Shown here: positions 32,125 to 37,203 of the stretch, piece after piece
Layout: each line of letters begins with the position of its first letter
Numbering within the stretch: position 1 is the stretch's first letter
Assembly: GCA_902777015.1 (NCBI GenBank)
Contig: CACYSA010000020.1
Span: 1-37,203, forward strand
DNA: 37,203 nt
Origin: an uncultured Erysipelotrichaceae bacterium
GTDB taxonomy: Bacteria; Bacillota_I; Bacilli_A; RFN20; CAG-826
Reading direction: 5' to 3'
Translations under genes and position numbers: made by a program
Notes under the pieces: model-generated
Databases searched by the model: none
What the model was told of the DNA's origin: nothing
What the model saw: the letters and a program-made list of their open reading frames with translations, nothing else

Positions 32125-32177
32125 AAAAGAATCCCTTTAAACTTCATCCAAAAAGTGTTTAGAGGATTCGTTCTTAT
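32120..32177 (-). ncRNA. predicted antisense RNA of unit 2 (antitoxin candidate)
   Basis: On the minus strand transcription from the -10 at 32192-32184 should start near 32177, run through the hairpin formed by 32157-32169 and 32129-32142, and stop at the T run given by the As at 32123-32128. The loop shares AACACTT(T/A)TTGG with the unit 1 antisense RNA. Confidence 0.6.
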
Positions 32178-32183
32178 GGTCTT

Positions 32184-32192
32184 ATTATATCA
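32184..32192 (-). promoter_or_regulatory. extended -10 promoter of the unit 2 antisense RNA
   Basis: On the minus strand TGATATAAT, a perfect extended -10, sits at the same relative place as in unit 1. Confidence 0.65.
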
Positions 32193-32219
32193 TCTATTTC
32201 ATTTCTGACCATAAAAATA

Positions 32220-32248
32220 ATGACATTATTTCTTCCTGGGGCTATAAT
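32220..32248 (+). promoter_or_regulatory. promoter of rny
   Basis: ATGACA (32220-32225), a 17-base spacer and TATAAT (32243-32248), start near 32255. It is followed by a 170-base leader. Confidence 0.75.
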
Positions 32249-32254
32249 TAATTT

Positions 32255-32423
32255 GTATCCTCGAAAGATACTTACCTATATATTCTCACTCGAGAACTTT
32301 GCTATCAGGCTTTGCCTGTTGTTTATAAAAAAAATGCTTATAGTTTACCTATAGTAGGGAGCATTTTAGGTAAAAGTCTACTTTGTAGACTCACTCATTT
32401 TTAATTAGAAAGGAAGATCCATT
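32255..32423 (+). promoter_or_regulatory. long structured 5' leader of rny
   Basis: No ORF is evident. A chain of hairpins can be read: GTATC/GATAC at ~32266-32282, TTCTC/GAGAA, CAGGC-TTT-GCCTG, a long AAAATGCT/AGCATTTT stem enclosing TATAG/CTATA, and the perfect AGTCTAC-TTT-GTAGACT (32375-32391) before a T-rich stretch and the SD. It may act as an attenuator or as an RNase target in autoregulation. No known riboswitch class is recognised. Confidence 0.55.
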
Positions 32424-33974
32424 ATGCCAGTATGGTTAGGAATTGTTATTGGTGTAGTTTGTCTTTTAGCTGGTGCCGCATTAATGTTTTTAGTGCCTTT
32501 TGTTCGTAACAATATTGTTAAGAACAACGCTAAGAAAATTATTCGTGACGCTGAAATTAAAGCCGAACATATTACCAAGAACGCACAAATTGATGGTAAG
32601 CAAGCTGTCAATGAATTGAAACAAGAAGCAAATCGTGAAATTCACGAAAGAAAGCAAGAATTACAACAACAAGAAAGATCTCTTCAACAAAGAGAACAAA
32701 GCATCGATCGTCGTGATGCCGCTCTTCTTTCTAAAGAAAACGCTTTAGATGAAAAGAACGAAACATTATCCAGACGATTAAAAGACATGGACCGTAAAGA
32801 AGCCCAATTACAAGAAAAGATCGATAGTATTATCGTCGAACTTGAAAAGGTTGCCCAAATGTCCACTCAAGAAGCTCGCGATGAATTATTCAATCGTGTG
32901 GAATCTAAAGTCAGTAAAGAAATCGCTGCGTTCATTAAGCAAAAAGAAGAGGAAGCTAAAGAAGAATGTGACACTAAGGCTAAAGAATTATTAGGTTTAG
33001 CCCTCACTCGTTACGCTCAAGATGTGACCAGCGAAAGAACTGTTTCAGTTGTCGCTCTTCCAAGCGATGAAATGAAAGGTAGAATCATCGGACGTGAAGG
33101 TCGTAACATTCGTTCCTTAGAGCAATTATTAGGCGTCGATTTAATTATCGATGACACTCCAGAAGTTATTACTGTTTCATGCTTCAACCCAATTAGAAGA
33201 GAAATCGCTAGATTATCACTTGAAGCATTAATTAAAGATGGTCGTATTCAACCAGGAAGAATTGAAGAAATCGTTGAAAAGACAAAGAAAGAAGTCGACG
33301 AAAGCATTCATAAAGCTGGTCAAGAAGTGGCCTTCAAACTTGGTTTACCAAGAATCAACAAAGACTTATTAGACTATGTTGGTAGATTAAAATATCGTAC
33401 ATCCTATGGTCAAAACGCTTTAGACCATTCTGTTGAAGTCGCTTATTTATGTGGCATCATGGCCGCGGAACTTGGCTTAGATCAAAACTTAGCTAAACGC
33501 GCTGGTTTATTACACGATGTCGGTAAAGCCGCTGACTTCGAAATGGATGGTAGCCACGTTGAAATCGGTGCTAGATTAGCCAAGAAATACGGTGAAGGCG
33601 ATGTCGTTATTAACTCTATTGAATCTCACCACGGTGATGTTCCTGCTAAATACATCATTGCTAACTTAGTCCAAGCCGCTGATACATTAAGTGCTGCTAG
33701 ACCAGGTGCTAGAAGTGAAATCTTAGAAAACTACATCAAACGTATCGAACAACTTGAAGAAATCTGCAAGTCTTACGATGGTGTTTATCAATCATATGCG
33801 ATGCAATCTGGCCGTGAATTACGTGTCATGGTTATTCCAGAAAAAATCGATGATGTTGGTGCATTCAAATTAGCTAGAGACATCAAAGAACGTATCGAAA
33901 ATGAAATGACTTATCCAGGTCAAATCAAAGTTTCAGTCATCCGCGAATATCGCGCTATCGAAACCGCGAAATAG
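32424..33974 (+). CDS. rny: ribonuclease Y
   Basis: A 516-residue membrane-anchored endoribonuclease that starts much mRNA decay in Firmicutes. An N-terminal TM helix (about 4-26) is followed by a long charged coiled coil (about 30-195), a KH domain with [11 protein letters not shown] (219-229), and an HD domain with [21 protein letters not shown] (HD pair H364-D365) and SHHGDVP. Full length. AAGGAAG precedes the ATG. It heads an operon with ymdB, miaB and ricA; RicA homologs are partners of RNase Y. Confidence 0.97.
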   Translation: MPVWLGIVIGVVCLLAGAALMFLVPFVRNNIVKNNAKKIIRDAEIKAEHITKNAQIDGKQAVNELKQEANREIHERKQELQQQERSLQQREQSIDRRDAALLSKENALDEKNETLSRRLKDMDRKEAQLQEKIDSIIVELEKVAQMSTQEARDELFNRVESKVSKEIAAFIKQKEEEAKEECDTKAKELLGLALTRYAQDVTSERTVSVVALPSDEMKGRIIGREGRNIRSLEQLLGVDLIIDDTPEVITVSCFNPIRREIARLSLEALIKDGRIQPGRIEEIVEKTKKEVDESIHKAGQEVAFKLGLPRINKDLLDYVGRLKYRTSYGQNALDHSVEVAYLCGIMAAELGLDQNLAKRAGLLHDVGKAADFEMDGSHVEIGARLAKKYGEGDVVINSIESHHGDVPAKYIIANLVQAADTLSAARPGARSEILENYIKRIEQLEEICKSYDGVYQSYAMQSGRELRVMVIPEKIDDVGAFKLARDIKERIENEMTYPGQIKVSVIREYRAIETAK

Positions 33975-34004
33975 TTGAACCCTATTTCATAGAAAGATTA
34001 CAAT

Positions 34005-34790
34005 TTGAAAATTTTATTTATCGGTGATGTTGTCGGTCGTGTTGGCAGACGCATGCTTAAGGAAAGAATTCCTTATTACGTAGAAAAATACGATATTGAT
34101 TTTGTTATTGCTAATGGTGAGAATGCTTCACATGGTAAAGGCTTAACAAGAAATCAATATTTCGAATTACTCGATGCAGGCGTTGACGCTATCACATTAG
34201 GCAATCACTATATGTCTAAAAGCGAAATTCTTCGCTATATTGATCAGGTTGATCGTTTAGTAAGACCATACAATTTATTAAGGCCATTCCCAGGCGAAGG
34301 TAGTGTGGTATTTGAAGTTAATGGTGTTTCTATTAGAGTAACAAATATCCTCGGTAGTGCATTCATGAATGAGGAAGTAAACGCTCCTTATTATTCAATT
34401 ATTAATTTATTAAGCGAAGAAGAACCTGCAACTATTCACATTATCGATTTCCACGCTGAAGCAACTGGTGAAAAACAATCATTAGCCTTTGCATTAGATG
34501 GCAAAGTCAGCGCTGTTCTTTGTACACATACACATGTGCAAACTAATGACGCTCATATCTTACCAAATGGCACTGCTTTCATCAGTGATGTTGGTATGAC
34601 TGGCTTTGTGGATGGTGTCTTAGGTTGCACTAAAGAAACTGTCGTAGAAAAGATTATCTACGGCAAACAAAGTAAATTTCAAACTCCAGATGAAGGCAGG
34701 GGAGTCTTCTCCGCAGTTGTTCTTGATGTCGATGATATCAGTGGACTTGCAAAGCAAATATTCCCAATTTATTATGTAGAAAGTAATTAG
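34005..34790 (+). CDS. ymdB: YmdB-type metallophosphodiesterase
   Basis: A 261-residue calcineurin-like phosphoesterase of the YmdB family. Metal-binding motifs are GDVVGRVGR at the N-terminus, ANGENASHGKG, LGNHYMSK, DFHAEATGEK, and THTHVQTNDA. Bacillus YmdB hydrolyses 2',3'-cAMP and affects biofilm genes. TTG at 34005 is the only start that keeps the KILFIGDVVG strand; the SD is weak (AGAAAG). It lies 30 bases after rny, the usual neighbour, and one base before miaB. Confidence 0.95.
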   Translation: MKILFIGDVVGRVGRRMLKERIPYYVEKYDIDFVIANGENASHGKGLTRNQYFELLDAGVDAITLGNHYMSKSEILRYIDQVDRLVRPYNLLRPFPGEGSVVFEVNGVSIRVTNILGSAFMNEEVNAPYYSIINLLSEEEPATIHIIDFHAEATGEKQSLAFALDGKVSAVLCTHTHVQTNDAHILPNGTAFISDVGMTGFVDGVLGCTKETVVEKIIYGKQSKFQTPDEGRGVFSAVVLDVDDISGLAKQIFPIYYVESN

Positions 34791-34791
34791 T

Positions 34792-36231
34792 ATGAAAACA
34801 AAAATTATTAACACTCCTGATATGTTAAAAGCGGCATCTCGTAAAAAAGCTGCTACTGTTTTCATGCCCGCTACATTTGATAAAAAAGAACAATTAGAAG
34901 CCATCGTTAAAGGCGAAAAGTACTATATCCATACATATGGCTGTCAAGCTAATGTGAGAGATGAAGAAACAATGCGTGGCTTATTAGAAGATGTTGGTTA
35001 CATCTTTACTGATAAACCAGAAGAAGCATCTTTAATCATCATTAACACATGCGCTGTTAGAGAAAACGCCGAAGATAAAGTGTATGGTGAAATTGGTAAC
35101 CTTAAACACTTAAGACAAAAGAATAAACAATTAGTTTTAGCGATATGCGGTTGTATGGTTGAACAACCAGAAATCTTAAATAAATTAATGGAAACATTTA
35201 AAGAAGTTAATTTATATTTTGGCACTCATGAAATCGCACAATTATATTCTTTAGTTTATGAAGCAAGAGTAAATCAAGAAAGAGTGGTCGCTATTGAAAG
35301 TAAACCAGGGGAAGTTATTGAAATTACACCTGCTTGCCGTAATAACACATATAAAGCTTATGTTAATGTCATGTATGGCTGCGATAAGTTCTGCACTTAT
35401 TGCATTGTTCCTTACACAAGAGGCAAAGAAAGAAGTAGACACTTTGAAGATGTCATCAATGAATGCCAACAATTAATCGATAATGGTTATCAAGAAATCA
35501 CATTATTAGGACAAAACGTTAATGCTTATGGTAAAGATCTTGATGAAGGCAAAGACTTCGCTGATTTAATGGAAGCGGTAGCGAAATTAGGTATTCCTAG
35601 ACTTAGATTTACTACATCACATCCTTGGGATTTCTCCTCAAAAATGATTGATGTCATTGCTAAATATCCTAATATCATGAAGTTCATTCATTTACCTGTT
35701 CAATCCGGTAATGACCGCGTTTTAAAAGCAATGGGTAGAAGATATACAAGAGAAACTTATCTCGCTTTAGTTAAAGAAATGCGTGAAAAGATTCCTGGAT
35801 TAGCCTTATCCACTGATATCATCGTGGGCTTCCCAAACGAAACAGATGAAGAATTTAAAGATACTTTATCAATCGTTGATATAGTTAAATACGAAGCTGC
35901 TTTTACATTTATCTATTCTCCAAGAAAAGGTACACCCGCTGCGAAGATTAAAGATAATGTTTCTAAAGAAACAAAATCCGCTAGATTTATGGAATTAGTT
36001 AAGCATTTAGAAGTCCATATTGAAAAGCATAGCCAATCTTTAGTGGGCCAAACATTTGATGTTCTTGTTGATGGTGTTAGTAAAACCGATAAAGATATGT
36101 ATTCTGGTTATACAGAAGAGAATAAACTCGTCCATTTTAAAGGCAATGAATCAATGGTGGGTAAGATTGTTAAAGTAAAAATTAACGAATCTCATACATA
36201 TTCATTAATGGGAGAAATAGTTAATGGATAA
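34792..36231 (+). CDS. miaB: tRNA-2-methylthio-N6-dimethylallyladenosine synthase MiaB
   Basis: A 479-residue radical-SAM methylthiotransferase converting i6A37 to ms2i6A37. The N-terminal UPF0004 domain holds three Cys in TYGCQAN, NTCAVREN and CGCMVE; the radical-SAM cluster is C-x3-C-x2-C in CDKFCTYC; a TRAM domain ends the protein. It needs two 4Fe-4S clusters, linking it to the suf genes. Its substrate is made by MiaA, whose gene begins 820 bases downstream. ricA overlaps its last 8 bases. Confidence 0.97.
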   Translation: MKTKIINTPDMLKAASRKKAATVFMPATFDKKEQLEAIVKGEKYYIHTYGCQANVRDEETMRGLLEDVGYIFTDKPEEASLIIINTCAVRENAEDKVYGEIGNLKHLRQKNKQLVLAICGCMVEQPEILNKLMETFKEVNLYFGTHEIAQLYSLVYEARVNQERVVAIESKPGEVIEITPACRNNTYKAYVNVMYGCDKFCTYCIVPYTRGKERSRHFEDVINECQQLIDNGYQEITLLGQNVNAYGKDLDEGKDFADLMEAVAKLGIPRLRFTTSHPWDFSSKMIDVIAKYPNIMKFIHLPVQSGNDRVLKAMGRRYTRETYLALVKEMREKIPGLALSTDIIVGFPNETDEEFKDTLSIVDIVKYEAAFTFIYSPRKGTPAAKIKDNVSKETKSARFMELVKHLEVHIEKHSQSLVGQTFDVLVDGVSKTDKDMYSGYTEENKLVHFKGNESMVGKIVKVKINESHTYSLMGEIVNG

Positions 36232-36499
36232 AGTCTTAGAAAAAGCTAAAGAATTACGCCTATCTATTGAACAAACTCCTGAATATATCGAGTATATGAA
36301 AAATAAAGAATTACTCGAAAATAATAAGGACGTGCTTGAATTAAAGCATAATATTGCTAACTTAAAAACCCAAGGCAAATACGAAGAAGCCAAGAACTTA
36401 GAAGAAATATATAATAAGCATCCTCTAGTGAATAATTTTGAAGTGAGTAAAGATAATCTTTACGAATTACTCAAAACCATTCAAAATATTATTCAATAG
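36224..36499 (+). CDS. ricA: YlbF/YmcA family protein RicA
   Basis: A 91-residue all-helical protein of the YlbF/YmcA family (KAKELRLSIEQTPEYIEYMKN at the start, NLKTQGKYEEAKNLEEIY in the middle). In Bacillus YmcA, YlbF and YaaT form a complex that directs RNase Y to certain transcripts. Its place right after miaB, and in one operon with rny, matches ymcA. GGGAG lies about 10 bases before the ATG inside miaB. The conserved Cys that ligate Fe-S in some Ric proteins are not visible. Confidence 0.85.
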   Translation: MDKVLEKAKELRLSIEQTPEYIEYMKNKELLENNKDVLELKHNIANLKTQGKYEEAKNLEEIYNKHPLVNNFEVSKDNLYELLKTIQNIIQ

Positions 36500-36500
36500 C

Positions 36501-37010
36501 ATGCTTAAAATTATTAGATTAAGTCGTTTCAAATTTGATAAAGGAATCATTCAACACAATGTGACTATGAGTGTCTCTGGTCTTTTTGATGATAAAACAA
36601 AGATGGTGGAAGCCCGTATTAACATTATGACCACTCTTCTTGAATCATTATTCCCTGCCACAATTACTATTTCATCTATCCTTAGAAATGCTCATCCTTT
36701 AACGGAATATGAGAAATGCTTAACTGCTTTAGGTATTTATAAACGCAGCGCTAATTATAATGAAGGCGACGAAATTACTATTGATCAGCTTAAAGACATT
36801 ATGCTCTTTTGCTACGCCGAAGGAGCGGAAGCAGAATTAAGTGTATTAGATATCAAAAATCAACATGTTACTGTAGTGATAAATAAAGATGTATTTAAGT
36901 ATCATTATCTCTATGGCACTCCAGAAACATTTACTCCAGAATACCTAGCCACCATCAAAAAGAAACTTAAAGACTGCGTATTTGACGGGTCATTCAAAAA
37001 AGATTTATAA
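36501..37010 (+). CDS. unknown soluble protein in the rny-miaB operon
   Basis: A 169-residue protein with no signal peptide or membrane segment. Alternating strands and helices are suggested ([26 protein letters not shown], then [12 protein letters not shown] and [18 protein letters not shown]), giving an alpha/beta fold without a catalytic motif I can name. It begins one base after the ricA stop, without an SD, so translation is probably coupled. A terminator follows. In B. subtilis this position, between ymcA and miaA, holds cotE and mutSL; it resembles none of them. Function is not assigned. Confidence 0.75.
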   Translation: MLKIIRLSRFKFDKGIIQHNVTMSVSGLFDDKTKMVEARINIMTTLLESLFPATITISSILRNAHPLTEYEKCLTALGIYKRSANYNEGDEITIDQLKDIMLFCYAEGAEAELSVLDIKNQHVTVVINKDVFKYHYLYGTPETFTPEYLATIKKKLKDCVFDGSFKKDL

Positions 37011-37013
37011 AGA

Positions 37014-37036
37014 AATGCGATTTATTCGCATTTTTT
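37014..37036 (+). terminator. terminator of the rny-miaB-ricA operon
   Basis: AATGCGA-TTTAT-TCGCATT followed by T residues. The T run merges with the next extended -10 box. Confidence 0.9.
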
Positions 37037-37044
37037 GTTATAAT
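37036..37044 (+). promoter_or_regulatory. extended -10 promoter of miaA
   Basis: TGTTATAAT lies 6 bases before the ATG at 37051, so transcription should start at or beside the A of the start codon, giving a leaderless mRNA. Confidence 0.7.
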
Positions 37045-37050
37045 AAGCGC

Positions 37051-37203
37051 ATGCTGATATGTATTGTTGGCCCAACAGGCTCAGGAAAGACATCTATCGC
37101 TTTAAAATTAGCGGATTTTTATCACGCTCCAATTATTAATGCCGATGCATTTCAAATATATGATGAAATGAATATTGGCACTGCGAAAGTGGAAAAGGAT
37201 AGT
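37051..37203 (+). CDS. miaA: tRNA dimethylallyltransferase MiaA, N-terminal part (partial)
   Basis: The first 51 codons, running off the window. The P-loop [17 protein letters not shown], the [19 protein letters not shown] block (family DSMQVY...DIGTAK) and spacing identify MiaA, which adds the dimethylallyl group to A37 of tRNAs reading UNN codons. MiaB, encoded upstream, acts on its product. The ATG has no SD and follows a -10 box by 6 bases. The C-terminal part is not visible here. Confidence 0.93.
   Translation, partial: MLICIVGPTGSGKTSIALKLADFYHAPIINADAFQIYDEMNIGTAKVEKDS

Overview
The window looks like a low-GC Firmicute of the Bacilli/Erysipelotrichia/Tenericutes side, probably a reduced-genome host-associated lineage. 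This is inferred from AT-rich codon use, strong SD sites mixed with SD-less genes, and gene orders that match Bacillus subtilis from memory (yhaM-hit-prsA, sufCDSUB, mnmG-rsmG, ribU-fer-cmk-der-hup, cca-dnaD-nth-recU-gpsB-rnpB, pgsA-cinA-recA-rny-ymdB-miaB-ricA-miaA). The code is standard: Trp is TGG throughout and TGA occurs only as a rare stop. Several genes usually found in these neighbourhoods are absent here (ponA beside recU, mutSL between ricA and miaA) or shortened (cca, sufD, cinA, and a ferredoxin reduced to a fragment).

Layout. 1-760: 3' end of rpsI, its terminator, and a promoter driving four CCA-encoding tRNAs (Ile, Val, Thr, Leu). 760-5335: accessory part with an unknown two-TM protein flanked by inverted repeats, a BcrA-type ABC exporter, a structured non-coding stretch and a serpin lipoprotein. 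5398-9820: a membrane flippase-like protein and a GT4 glycolipid glycosyltransferase, then recX and yhaM. 9836-14086 (minus): HIT protein and two large lipoproteins, one a PrsA-type foldase. 14157-21445: a suf Fe-S operon extended by the tRNA/rRNA modification genes mnmG and rsmG. 21470-22420: FMN riboswitch and riboflavin transporter ribU. 22429-22533: ferredoxin remnant. 22608-25376: small membrane protein, cmk, der, hup. 25384-29147: cca, dnaD, nth, then minus-strand recU and a DEDD exonuclease, then gpsB. 29150-31668: RNase P RNA, pgsA, cinA(C-domain), recA. 31669-32423: a 755-base region without conventional genes that holds two tandem small-peptide/antisense-RNA units and a structured leader. 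32424-37203: rny, ymdB, miaB, ricA, an unknown gene and the start of miaA.

The most striking content is the recA-rny gap. Two paralogous units 240 bases apart each have a perfectly repeated 29-base 5' segment, a hairpin hiding a strong SD, a TTG-started 27-29-residue single-TM peptide, and a convergent extended -10 promoter that would make a ~60-nt antisense RNA ending on the shared 3' hairpin. This is the architecture of a type I toxin-antitoxin pair; I do not recognise the peptide family. A second general pattern is that several genes (925, 5417, 25402, 28684 minus, 37051) begin only 7-13 bases after a -10 box, mostly of the extended TGn type, so they are probably leaderless or nearly so.
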